A stretch of 64,000 bases of DNA from Protoeuglena noctilucae (taxonomy: Eukaryota > Chlorophyta > Pedinophyceae > Marsupiomonadales > Marsupiomonadaceae): positions 62,001 through 126,000 of the forward strand of contig OY253678.1 in the NCBI GenBank assembly GCA_958009085.1, read 5' to 3'. This document shows, in pieces, positions 44,185 through 55,842 of the stretch. How positions within the stretch are numbered: the stretch's first letter is position 1; every line of letters starts with the position of its first letter. Under the pieces are notes generated by a model. It did no database searches, was not told the DNA's origin, and saw only the letters and a program-made list of their open reading frames with translations. The position numbers were made by a program, and so were the translations under genes.

Positions 44185-46030
44185 GATCCATCACGTCACG
44201 TGATCGATGATGAGAGGAGAAGACGGGGGTGGGCATCGCGGGGGGGGTGCTGCTGGGTCACACGCAAGGTCCATGCACACAAACCGCGTCGATTTCCCTC
44301 TCGCCACTCACCCCACGCCATCCCACGCCACCCACATCGTCAGCCGGGGCTGCAAGGGACCTTGGCTCCCCAGCCACCCCGCCGCACCCCACGCTGCGAC
44401 CCACAATATTCCCAACCGAGAGCAGTTCACTCACCCACTGCGGACTGCGATCGCCAAGTGACAAGAATGGGGGTGCCCACCATGCAACAACACGCGACAT
44501 GTGCTATGCCATGCGCCCCGCACCGCCAACCCCCCACAGCGCCTTTTACCGGTTACTGCAGCTGCGCTCGGGCCCTTACCGTCCGCATTTGCGGCCTCTG
44601 GGCCTTCCCAACTCCGCCGCCCTTTCGCTCCCGCCCTATGCCTGACCTAGGGCGAGCATAGTATGGGTCTCGCCTCGCCTCACACACACGCGACAGACTC
44701 CCCAAAACATACAATGCAGGTCTGGCGGGGCGCGGCAGCGACCGCTTTCAACACACCGTAGCTGCCGCCCCCTCGCTCCCCCTCCCCGACCCCTCCGCCG
44801 CCGTTGCCGTTTCGTTTCCCTCGCCTCCGCGCTGCGAGGAGCTCTGCGGCACTCTGCCGCCGCCTTAAGCCACCTTTGTTCTCGCCCTCTCGCCTGATGG
44901 TGTGTTGGCAAAGGCCTGCCCCACGCACGCCCTCCGCCCCACCCCGCCCCGCTCCGCCCCGCCCTCTCCCACTCCGCGTGTGACGCCGACACAGCACCAG
45001 TCACACCCTTGTTCCCCCATCCTCGCCTTCCCCTCTGCCCCGGCAGTCGTGGCGATCCTGTCCCCGTCGCACCCCGACCCCCTCTCCCGTTGCCGTTCAC
45101 CCCTCGACCCCCCAGCAATCCCTTAGGGGCTTTGCCCTCCCCAGAGTATCCCACTTTCCCTGTCGCCGCCTCTCGTGTAGTCGAGAGGCCAGGCCTCTCA
45201 CCCTAGCCACCCCGCACGCGCCCGCCGCCCCCGTCGATCGGCCCTCTTGGGCTACGGGCTCTTATGGCACCGAGCACTCACTCTGTACGAATGAGTACTC
45301 AATAGTGACTTATTGCCAGTGCCCTCCCCAACGGCGGTTGACCCAGGCGGCCCAGCCGGGGTTCCGGGCCCTCGCGCCAGCCTTCCCGGCGTGGCCCGCC
45401 TCGTCAAACCGGGTAGTAAACCCTAATAGCTTTGGGTTCCGGGCCGGCGTTCGGGTTCGCCCCCAATGCGATGCCATGTGCTGTGCCCTGCGGACTCTCT
45501 CCAGGCCCACGAGAGCCCCCACGTTTCGTGCTGTGTTTGTGTTCGTGCTGACTTTTGTGACGTGTTCCAAACTCGCTGTTCAACCCCCTCGAGCGCACCT
45601 GGGAGAGCGCAGCGCTGTGTGCAGTGCGCGCGCGTGGAGGTGAATGGGCCTGCCACCGCGAGCTTTGGGTAAACGGCACAAGGCGGCGACACGCTGTTCG
45701 TGAGCTTCGCCCGGCTTGTTAGGCAGAGAGCAGCGTTCCACCGTTTTGAAAGGAGAGATAGGCAGAACGTCGATGGTGGTGCACACGCACTGAGTCATGC
45801 GAACGATGCATGCATGGCTCCTTTGTGTCCAATGATATATTCTATACGATGCAAAGAAAGGGAGCTGTAATGCTCTGCATTGACTCCTCGAACCGCCTTC
45901 CCTGCACAATGCCATCCCACAGCGCACCCACTGCACCCATCCCTGCACACCCAGCACCCTCCCCCTGCACAACTGACTCCCATCCTAACCAGCCCCCATT
46001 CCCTGCGTATCCCGTGCCCATCCCCGCCCT
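44185..46030. other. 1.85-kb spacer between convergent kinase and LITAF genes
   Basis: No exon chain, conserved domain, RNA gene or mobile element recognised. Open frames such as minus 44636-45154 are low-complexity Arg/Gly-rich and look spurious. Confidence 0.45.
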
Positions 46031-46842
46031 TCACAGCACCCTGGCTGCCGCCACCGCCCTCTTGCACCCGGGGCAGTGGTGAATGGCGTCATGCAGAGGG
46101 CAACAGAACCCAAGCCCGCACGTCAGCATGCCCCAAACCCAAAACATGGTCCCGCGTCGCAAGTCCACTCGGCTCAGGCCCTCGTAGCCACACCGCTGCG
46201 TGTGAGACGAGAAGGCACGCAAGTGTGTAGTGCTAAGTACGCGTGGCATATGCAGCCCTGCTCCTGATGAAAACCAACTGTCGCGGCGTCTGAATACACA
46301 TAACAATGACTAACCCTATCGTCATCTCGATGGCAGAGAGCATGGTAGAACATGCGTGGGTGTGCAAGCAGCGACTCGCCTCGTCTCGCATCATGACTGG
46401 GCCGTAGCCGTACGTCGAGCCCAGGTACGCCAAGCGGTCCTCGTCCGCTCGGAATACAATCATCGGGACCTGCAATGACGTTTCGGGCATCGGCAGCGGC
46501 GCGGATGCCACGGGGACGCCCTGCACAGCGTCGACCTTCTCCGGGTGCCCCGCCGCAGCCAGGGCCGGGTCCGGGGCGCCAGCATGGTCGTCCGCTGCAG
46601 CGGGAACGCCTGGTCGCTGCGCACTGGCCGGGGCTCCGGGCTGACCGGCCAGCCCGAACTGTGGGGCAAGCGAAGAGGGAACTGAGTTGCTTCCGCGTGC
46701 CGAACTCTCAGACGCAAGGCGCCGCGCGCGGCCTGGGACGCACGAGCTGCTCGTTGGGGTCGGGTTCTACCGGCGGTTGAGGGGCTGGGTGGCCCGTCAT
46801 CGCGGTGGCGGGGTTGAGGGACGGATACTGCACGTAGCTCAT
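46031..46842 (-). CDS. LITAF-domain membrane protein
   Basis: LITAF-domain proteins sit on endosomal or plasma membranes through a hydrophobic hairpin held by a split zinc site. Exons 46842-46744, 46658-46380 and 46195-46031 join in frame to about 180 residues. A Pro/Ala-rich N-terminus is followed by the domain: RCGYEGLSRVDLRRG, the hydrophobic middle MFWVWGMLTCGLGFCCPL and the C-terminal knuckle HHCPGCKRAV. The N-terminal knuckle, normally CPxC, reads DERC across the exon junction, so one zinc Cys is replaced unless splicing differs. The second intron begins with GC (GAG|GCGAGT). The start is 202 bp from the divergent SH3 gene. Confidence 0.8.
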
Positions 46843-47044
46843 GGTGCTGGTGCGCGCGAGCTCGGCTGCCTCGTTGCCGTGAGATGCATGCGGGCTTTGT
46901 CATCGTGTTGACGAATGAGCTGCGACTTCCAGTGTACGGGCAACGCTTTTCCAGCGCGAGGTCTGACGCCCTGGCCTTTTTTAGAGAGGGAAAGCTCGTG
47001 AGAAGCCGTTCCCATGCCAACGGGATGCGAAGAAGCCATTCAAG

Positions 47045-50000
47045 ATGTTCCGTCGCATCTGGGACTTCCGCAAGCGCCGGGAGGTGAGGCCAGGCTCCGA
47101 GACCGTTCGTTCGCCGCGCCACATGACTCCTAGACGCCGCCGATGCCTGGCGTTTGTCAATCATTGAACATTTGTGCTACGGCGGGTGTGGAGAGTTGCT
47201 CGCACGCGCGACGAGGGGTGCAGGCCATTGCGTCGCCCCTCAACCCCCGCAGGAGGCGGAGGCGGAGAAGTACAATAGCCTGAGCGCGGCAAAGGCAACG
47301 GCGTCTCTTGCCGCGTCTCCTGCGGACGCGGGCGTGGCGACCGGCGGCCTCGCGGCCGACGAGGGACCCGAACACGGTCTCCCGCCAAATGAAGCCCTAC
47401 CGGGCGCTCCCGAGGGGGTCTCGCGCACCGATCAGGGAGCCGGAGAGTATGATGTATCGCAAACGGACGCGCAACCCCGCGCGTCGTGGGGACCCGGCTT
47501 CCGCATCGCGGAGAAGGTGCGCACGCAGCGCTCCGCTTACAGCGCCCAGCACCGCGCACCCACGACCTTTCGCGAAGCCATAATCACCCCACACCTCCAT
47601 CACAGACCCATGCGTCCGCCGGACCGTCGGACTACTCAGCGTTCCGCCTCTCCCCGCCGCCGCGGGACTCGGCACCTTCCAGCCCCAATCGCCCCAGCCT
47701 CTCCTCCCCCCGCTCGCCCCCATCGCCTTACCCGCGCGAGCCTTCGATCCACGACACCGTCGCGCACCTCCCCGGCGCCCAGGCGACCGTTATCCCTCCA
47801 GCAGAGTCCGCCGTTGACGCACACGCACACGTACCCGCACACGCACCCGCACAAGCGCCCTCGCCGCCCGCCTTATCGGCGTTATCCAAGATCCCCGATC
47901 CTATCCTCGAGTCGCGGCGGAGATGGGCAGAGGCCAAGATGCGCGATCGCGACGCTGCGGCGGGGACGGGAGGAGCTGCAGATGTCGCCCAAGGTGGGTG
48001 CAACGCATTGCTGACTAAAAGCCAGCAGGCCAGACTGTGACACGTTAAACTACACCTGGGATGCTCTTGCTTACAAGCGGTGCCACTTGCGTCATTCTTG
48101 CTCGACGCTGCACCCGCTAAGGCGCCTTCTCTGACCCCTTCATGCCGGCCCTTTCGTGACCCGCCCAGCTACATACTCCCACCACCCCCCTCCGCCAGCA
48201 CATATGACTTCTCATCCTCACCGCTCCCCTCTCGCCCATTCAGATATCCCTCACCTGCCCGGAGCCGTGGAGCGGGTAAACCCCACCGTCACCGACGCCA
48301 CCGTCTTTGGAGCGTCAGAGCACTGGCATGCCAGACACGATGCTGCTAGCACGGCGCACTCCCCCAGGGCAGGGTTCAGCGGAATGCGAACCGTCGCGGG
48401 GGGCAGTGGCGGGGAGGAGTGGGAGGGTGGCAGCGTGTTTGGCGAGGCGGTGGGTGTTGAGGAGCGAGAGAGTGTCTTTGGGCAGTGGAATGATGGTGGT
48501 GGTGTCAAGGGAGTGGAGTGGGCGAGCGGGTGGAGTGCGGATAAGGGCGTGGGAGAGTGGGAGAGTCGGGTGGTGGGGGGCAGCGGTGGGGGTGGCGATG
48601 GCGGTGGTGGTGGTGGTGGTGGTGGTGGTGGTGGTTCAAGTGCTAATGCTGCAGTGGGTGGGGTGCAGCGTTCGAGTCGCCCCGTCGTCCGATTGCGGTC
48701 CATGTCCGGGGAGTGCCTGGAGATATCGGGGGAATCCGAGGGGGAGCAGGCGAGGGCGTTTTCTGATACACGCAAGCTGGCAATGACGAGTGGATGGGGT
48801 GGTGATGAGGGTTATGCAAAGGGCCAGTGGCCCTTTACCTGTTCATCATGACTCATTGATGCCACTTCAGGTCTCTGTGTCCAAAGCACCACTCGCATTC
48901 CCCACCGCATATACTGCCCCTCTCTCCCCCACCACCCACCCCACCCACTCCCTTTCCCCCTCAGGACCTATCCAGCCCCACCCACTCCCCCCGCCCCTCC
49001 CACCCCCCCCTCTCCCCCCGCCCCGCCATGCGCGTTCGCGTGATGCATCGATTTGAGGCCGTGGAGGAGGACGAGATGACCGTGGATGTGGGGGAGGAGT
49101 TGGTGATCGTCGATGACGCGGGGGAGGGGTGGCTGATTATCAGGACAAATGCAGGTGAGATGGGAGGGAGTTGGGTGGAATGGGCGTGATGGGGGGGAGG
49201 GGCGGTCAATGCTTGAACAGTCACAGTGGCTCACGAGTGAGCCATTCATAACATTCACTATCTTTCCATTCATTCCTCTTTCCTCTTTCATGCCCCCAGG
49301 TGCCGAGGGTTTGGTACCTGCATCGTACGTGCAGCACATCGGCACACATTCACAGGGCCACCACACACACAGCATTGGCCAAGACGACAGCCACAGAGAC
49401 GACAACGAGCGGGAATCGATGTTATCGATTGTAGAGCAGCCTGGTGTTCATCTGCATGACAGGGGTGACGGTTCGCATGTTGCTGAGCGGGCGGTAGTGG
49501 TGGGAGATGGGGTTGGGAGGGAGGAGATGAGGGGTGGGGGTGGCGATGCGATGAGGAAGGAGGAGATAAGTGCGATGGCAGATGAGGGGCGTGTGGATGG
49601 GAAACACAGTAGCACTGTTGACGGTGTGGGTGATGATGCGGGTGGTGGGGCGAGTGTGGTGGTGACGCTGGAGGGAGTGAGGGGATTGAGCGTGGGGGTG
49701 GAGGAGCTGCATGTGTCGCGGTTCGTGGGGCAGCGGGCGGCGGCCGTGGGGGCGCGGGGGGTGGTGGCAGTGGCGATGGAGGCATGTGTGACAGTTGGGG
49801 GGGGGTGAAGGTGAGGGGAGGGTGTTGGATTGGGAGTGGAAGTGAGGAGTGAGTGGTGTTGTTGGGGTGGTGGCGCTGGCGATGGAAGCGTGCGTAACCC
49901 GCCCTACCCTTACCCTGCCTCGTTCCATGCAGCTGCGTCAGGCGGTAACACCCACCCCGCGCCACACAGCGCCCTGCCACGCCTGACACTGGCACCTGAC

Positions 50001-51987
50001 ACCTGGGACAGACTGGCGCAGCGACTGCCAGAGGTGACGCCAGTCAGCGACGCGGGTGCCGGCCCTTTGCTTTGTCAGACCCCCCCACCCCTCTCACAGG
50101 TCGGGGCGTTCAACCCTCACCAGCTCTCACAGGTTATCTCCCTTTTGCACCCCCAGTGCTTGACCCTCACCCTCACCCTCTCCCCCACCCGCACCCCCCA
50201 CCCCTCGCCCACCCCCAACACCCAGCATTCATCAATCAGCCCCCCCGCCTTTGTCAAGCACTTTGCAATCAACAAGAGCCTCCAAGACTCGATTGCTGTC
50301 GGCTGGGGTGGAGTGGCGGGGACTGACAAGGGTGATAGGGGTGCAGAGGAGGGAAAAGGTGGAGCGCCGGTCAAGGGATTGAATCCCGCCGCGGATCGCG
50401 ACACGCCCCATTCTGGCGAGTCGATTCAGGCGGTGGTATACCTGCGCCCTTCGACGGTGGCGCTGCCAGAGGGGTTGAGATGGGCGGGGGTGAAGGGTGG
50501 CGGTGGTGGTGGTGCAGAGGGGGAGGGGGAGGGGATGAGGAGGGAGAGTGAGGGGGCAGCAGGTGAGGGAGAGTTTGAGAGGGTGGTGTGAGGGTGGGGT
50601 GGTGAGTGGGGTGGGGTGGCAGGTGAGGGTTTGTGTGAGTGGGACATGGTAAGTGGCGTGGCTGCGAGCTCGCATGGGGGGTGGTTTTGCACGGATTGTG
50701 AGCGTGGTCACGCCGTATGTTTAAAAATACAAAGTTTTTATTCAAATTCCAACCACTGTAACCCCCCCATCACCCCCCAGGCATCCACCGCATGCCGAGC
50801 GCGGGCCCGGCCATCGTCTCCGCCATCCTCCACGCCGTCTCTGATTGTGCCAAAGACGACCCGGCAATGTTAACCGCATTGAAATCGAATCTCCCCTTCA
50901 GCGCGCGCGTCCCGGTGTGGGTGCCTGTCATCACATACGCATTGCAGGGGGGCGCGTGCGGGAGGCCAATCGTGCTCTCCACGCGCTGGCGCAGGCGAGG
51001 GGATGCTGCGGGCGTCGTAGAGATGGATATTCTGTATATGTGTACATATATTTGATTTTATTTTATAATTGTCTGTATGTTATAATGGTGTGCTTCCTTG
51101 TCAAGTTATACTTATTGCAGTTGATAATTACTACTGTTAAATTATTATCACTTCCCTCTTTCCCATCCAGGCCCGGCATCCCCGAGGGCAGTCACGGGGA
51201 GGCGCGGGTGCGGTGTCGTGCGGACCCAAACATCGCGGGGGCGGTGAAGGGGGGCAGCATATGCCTGGACGTGCAGGCGAGTGGTGGGGATGGTGATATG
51301 TAGTGAAATGCTGAAAATATTATAAATGGTGATGACATTTTATCTACAGGATTGTAATTTATAATTACACTTTACGTCATTATATATAGTTATAATGATA
51401 ATAATTATGTACAAATATTGAAATACTCGCTGTTCTCTCCGCAGAACTGGCGCCCCCGCCTGCTCCCCTCCGGCAAGCCCAAGGCTTTGGTCCGCCCCAA
51501 GGCTCTGTGGTTGAACCAAACAGTGGTGTGGCCCATCCTGCAAGCACCCAGGGCGCAGACCAGCACGCAAAGGCAGCCCAGCGGGGGTGAGTGGTGATGA
51601 GAGAGTGGTAAAATAGGGGAATTATCAGTATTACTAGCAAGTAATGCCAAGACGGCAGCCCAGCGGGGGTGAGGGGCGCAGGCAGGGATAAGAGTGAGGG
51701 GTAATATCCAAGACGTCTGTTTGTGTTTCGTTATGACGACATTCCCTTCGCTTGTGTTATATCCCTCATCCATCCCACCTCATGTTCGTCCCGCAGAGAG
51801 CGTGCTTCTGTTCACGAACAGAGAGGGCTCTTTATTAAATGACCGGGAGGACAGCAAGGCGCCACTGGGAGTGCGGGCATCTGCAGCGGTGCGGGTGGAG
51901 GGACGGGGGGCATCACATGTCGCTGTCAAATGTGCGGGGCTGCCGGTGAGGGTCGGGGCGACGGTGCTGGCGACGGCGGAGCCTTGA
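47045..51987 (+). CDS. SH3-domain protein with long conserved-looking C-terminus
   Basis: Twelve exons join in frame: 47045-47083, 47253-47516, 47606-47993, 48244-48749, 48965-49154, 49300-49785, 49933-50132, 50226-50562, 50781-50994, 51171-51276, 51445-51586 and 51797-51987, about 1020 residues. After a basic start ([13 protein letters not shown]) and Ser/Pro- and Gly-rich disorder, the SH3 domain spans exons 5-6 ([39 protein letters not shown]). The last four exons look ordered ([47 protein letters not shown]). They faintly recall the mu-homology fold of muniscin endocytic adaptors; that is a weak guess. Donors after 48749, 50994 and 51276 are GC. Two in-phase donors lie 33 bp apart (50099 and 50132). 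Ghost exon ends follow 49785 and 51586. Confidence 0.7.
49867..49893 (+). repeat. Ghost of SH3-gene exon end (true edge 49785)
   Basis: About 27 bases (encoding VVAVAMEA) recur 106 bp downstream with several differences. Confidence 0.8.
51654..51670 (+). repeat. Ghost of SH3-gene exon end (true edge 51586)
   Basis: The exon end (encoding QPSG) with its donor recurs 82 bp downstream. Confidence 0.8.
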
Positions 51988-52034
51988 GGATAGGGGTGGG
52001 TGGGAGTGGGGGTGGTGTTGAGGGTGGGAGAGAG

Positions 52035-52410
52035 GGTGGCAGTGGGGGTGGCAGTGGGGGTGGCAGTGGGGGTGGCAGGGAGGGTGGCAGTGAGGGTGGC
52101 AGTGAGGGTGGCAGTGGGGGTGGCAGGGAGGGTGGCAGGGAGGGTGGCAGTGAGGGTGGCAGTGAGGGTGGCAGTGGGGGTGGCAGTGGGTGTGGCAGTG
52201 GGGGTGGCAGTGAGGGTGGCAGTGAGGGTGGCAGTGGGGGTGGCAGTGGGTGTGGCAGTGGGGGTGGCAGTGAGGGTGGCAGTGAGGGTGGCAGTGGGGG
52301 TGGCAGGGAGGGTGGCAGGGAGGGTGGCAGTGAGGGTGGCAGTGAGGGTGGCAGTGGGGGTGGCAGGGAGGGTGGCAGTGAGGGTGGCAGTGGGGGTGGC
52401 AGGGAGGGTG
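52035..52410 (+). repeat. 12-bp minisatellite, about 32 units
   Basis: Units of the form GGTGGCAGTGRG lie just downstream of the SH3-gene stop, with variant units (TGGCAGGGAGGG, TGGCAGTGGGTG) placed in a recurring order, so a five-unit (60-bp) higher-order repeat is visible near its middle. A 12-bp unit keeps all six frames open, which explains the spurious long open frames here. Confidence 0.95.
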
Positions 52411-53030
52411 GCAGTGGGGGTGGGGGTGATGGTGGCAGAGTGGGGGTGGAGCTGGCGAGAGCGCTGCGTGCCAATACAGCATGTACGGGCCACAGCAGGG
52501 GTCTTTTGTTGATGCCTTGCTCGGCTGGCCATAGCAGATTGAACGAAGCCCCATGTCACCACCCATCCTGTTCTCATCATTGCGCCTCGGCTGTTGTTGT
52601 GTCGGTATCACTGTTACAGAAGGATACCATCCCTCCTGTCCCCATCTCGCGTCTGGATGGCTTTGAAAAGGCGACGCTACGCTAGTGAACCATCAGCCAG
52701 CAGCCCGAAGCTCCCCCACGCCCCAAGCAGCGTACGACACCGCGACACTGGCGCCCGTTCCGACGCGGGGCATACCCACACTACGCCCCATGCCCCGCTT
52801 TCTCAACAGGGTGATCTGGCCTCGCTAGCTCCCCATCCCAGGCCTTGGAAAAGCGAAAGCCCCGCCTCCCCGCCACCCCATGGACTGATGTGAAACGCAC
52901 CCTTGGCCATGCACATGCGACGATCTCGCAGACTCCGCAACGCAGTTGGGATGAAGTGGCAAGGCAGCCATGCCACCCGATTCGTCCATTTTCAAATTCT
53001 CTTTTTTGAATTTCCCCCCTTGCCAGGCCC
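52411..53030. other. Spacer between minisatellite and Gln/Ala-rich gene
   Basis: No gene or RNA recognised. It should hold 3' regions of the two flanking convergent genes. Confidence 0.45.
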
Positions 53031-55501
53031 TCACTCGTCGTCGTCGTCGCCCTCCTCTGGGGAAGCAAGGGGGCGGGGGGCAGGGAGATGTCAGGAACGC
53101 GAGTGGCATGGGTGCAGATACGCGGGTGCGGGTGCGGGTGCAAGCAAGCAGGCATGCACACTACAAGTGTGTGTGTGCGGGTGTCTGTACACGTGTGTGC
53201 CCTCGCAGCCCAGCCGGCCCTCCAATGCAGAGGGTGGCCCGTCATTGAATGACGGCAGTGCGTGGGGCGGTCTCTGTCGCAGGGCACTACAATGCCGCCG
53301 GGGATGGGGCAGCCCCGGAGGTTCAACATCCCTGCATGCTCATGAGCGCATATAACCATGCCCACGCACATCTGCTGCCGACGTGCCCAGAACACCCACC
53401 GTCCCTCACCTATCACCAATCCCAGCCAAGCACCTATCACCGATCCCAGCCAAGCACATCTACTAGCCATCACCTTACACCAACACCCATCATCTCACAC
53501 ACCCACGTAACCATCTCCACCCCCCCTCACCGTCCTGCCCGTCGTCATCGGGGTCGTCCCCATCGTCGTCGCCCTGCCCGTCCTCCCCCTCCCCATCGTC
53601 ATCTCTCTCCTCTTCCTCCTTCCCAGCGCCGCCCTCGGCCTTCCCAGCACCGGCGTGGTGGCCGGCGGCGTGGCCGGCGGCGGCGGCGGGGGCCGGGGCA
53701 CCGCCCGCAGTCGCACCTGCGGTGTGGGCTGCCTGCGCGTGCGCTCCCTGCCCCTGCGCGGCTTGCGCGTGGGCGGCTTGCGCGTAGGCCTGCTGGTACG
53801 CCTGGGCTTGCGCCTGCGCCTGGGCCTGCTGCGTCTGCATTTGCGCCATCTGGGCCTGGTAGAGCTGGTAGCCGTACATCTTGGCCTGCAGCTGCTGGTT
53901 GTACTGGGCCGCCAGCGTCTGGACCTGCTCGGGGGTGTAGCCGCGCTGCTGGGCGAGCGCCAGCTGCTCCTGCGCGTACTTCTGGTAGTACTGGAGCTGC
54001 AAGGGAGACGGGGGGGGGGGGAAAGGTGAGTGATGTTGGGGTGGCAGTGAGGGTGAGAGTAGGGGTGACGGTGCGCGTGTTCGTTTCTGGTCAAGCAGTG
54101 GGAGGTTCTACATCTCTGAGTCACCACTAAACTATCCCCATCTCCCATCCTCGCCTGCTCGTAGGTGATGAGCTCCACCGCCTGCCCCGCCACCTGGCCA
54201 CTCAGGTCGACGCCGCCCGAGGCGTCGCCGTGGCCCTTGGAAGGGGCCTGGGGGGGCGATGGAGATGGGATAGAAGGTTTTATCGACAACATGAACATCT
54301 CCTTCGAAATGTATACATAAGTATCATGGGCTGGGATCCAAGGAGGCGGCCAGCACCCATCCGCACCACGTCACGATAGCAAACCCACCCACACCCACAC
54401 CCACACCCACACCCACGCCATCCTTCTCATCGATTTCAAAAACCCTCACCACTGCGTCCCCAGAGTCTCCCGAAGTGGCGGCGTGGGCCCGGCCCCTCCC
54501 GCGCCCGCGACCGCGCCCACGGCCACGACCACGGCTGGCCTTGGGAGAGTCGTCGTCAGCGATGCGGGACACCACCCTGCGCGGCGACAAGGCACGCAGA
54601 GACAAGACCTCAGCCATGCGCAACCTCCACAAGCGTCAACACCACACATCGCGCTCGCGCGCTCCGGCACCCGCGCACGCACATCAAGTCAAGTTCACAA
54701 AGCGTAGCAGCGCAGTGGGCGTGTTACACCGCAAATCACCTGCGGGCGTTGTCGTCGGTGTACTCCTCGCCCTCAGAGTCGACGTTCCCCTCCGCAAGGA
54801 CCGTGTAGTTGACGCGCGCGCGACGGCTCGACCGGCGCGTGGGCTGCAGGGACTGCGGGGAGGCGCGGGAGGGGGATGGAAGTCGAGCGGGGCCGGCGGG
54901 GAGCGGGAGCGGGCGAGGGGGCGGGCGGTCGCGGGGCGGGGGGGGCGACATGGGCCAGATTGGGTTGGCGGGAGATCGCGCGGGTGGGGACGGCGAGCGC
55001 GGCCGGGAACGAGGAAAGGGGCGATACGCGAGGAACGGAGGCGCGGAGGCGGGGCGGCGGGGGCGGGCGCGGCGCGGGGGACCCGGGCGCCCGCGCTGGG
55101 AGGGGAGGAGTGCAGCACACACAACTGGGCGCCTTCCGCGCCCGCGGGGCCACGTGCGCGGACGCGGGGCGCGCCGTGCGGGAAAGGCGGACTCTTGAGG
55201 CCGGCGGCCGCGCAAGCGGGCCGCGGGAGCGCGCTGGCGCGAGGAGCTGTCACGGCCAGCCCGACGCCGCGCGCGCCCAGCCATCGCCGGGACCCGGCCC
55301 TCCCGGGCCCCGCCCGCCCCGAGACTTGGGCGGAGTTTGAAAGTACGGCGGGATGAGCGCGCCCACGCGCCCGGACGCGGCGCACGAGAGACGAGGACCG
55401 GGGGGAGCTGGGTTTCGAAAACATGCTGACGGGAGGTGCTTCCCGCCATGCGGGAGGGCCCGGCCCGCGCCCCCGCGGCAGCGTGCGCTCACCTCCTCCA
55501 T
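53031..55501 (-). CDS. Gln/Ala-rich protein with RG repeats and acidic tail
   Basis: I do not recognise the family. Exons 55501-55493, 54852-54740, 54576-54450, 54247-54155, 53996-53531 and 53056-53031 join in frame to about 277 residues. Order: a basic patch (RRSSRRARVNYTVLAEGN), an acidic stretch, an RG run (SRGRGRGRGRGRGRGR), a short ordered segment (LSGQVAGQAVELITYEQ), then a Tyr/Gln/Ala-rich region (LQYYQKYAQEQLALAQQRGY) and a very acidic C-terminus (EEGDDDDE). RG repeats and charge blocks suggest a nuclear RNA- or chromatin-associated protein, by inference only. The intron after 54155 is GC-AG. The nine-base first coding exon is the least certain part; a start near 54954 is an alternative. 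Confidence 0.6.
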
Positions 55502-55842
55502 CTTTTCCGCAGCCGCTGCTGCTCGAGGCGAAGGCCGGCGATCTGCTCAACGGCAGAGGACCGTTGAGGGGGACAGTGACGGCACCAGCGACGCCGATGG
55601 ACGCGCCGATCTGATGACGAAGTTCAGGCAGGACGGAGGGAGGCAGCAGAGGGCCGCCCGGACGTCTCCAGGCGAGATGGGCGAGGGCAGCACAGCGGGC
55701 GCCACTGCGAGCCGCGATCCGCGTCCCGAGTTCGAATTGAGTCGGGAGCCGCTTCCCCGCGCCCTGAGGACCTCGCTGGCGGGCCGCGCGAGTGTTGCGC
55801 CAGAAACACCACAGCCAGAGGCTTCAAGGGCCGCGAGGGCAT

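Noticed and set aside
44636-45154. Minus-strand 172-residue open frame as a gene.
   Set aside because: Gly/Arg-rich low complexity, no splice logic and no conserved motif.
51930-52611. Long open frames on both strands over the minisatellite.
   Set aside because: A 12-bp repeat without stops keeps every frame open; composition is pure repeat.
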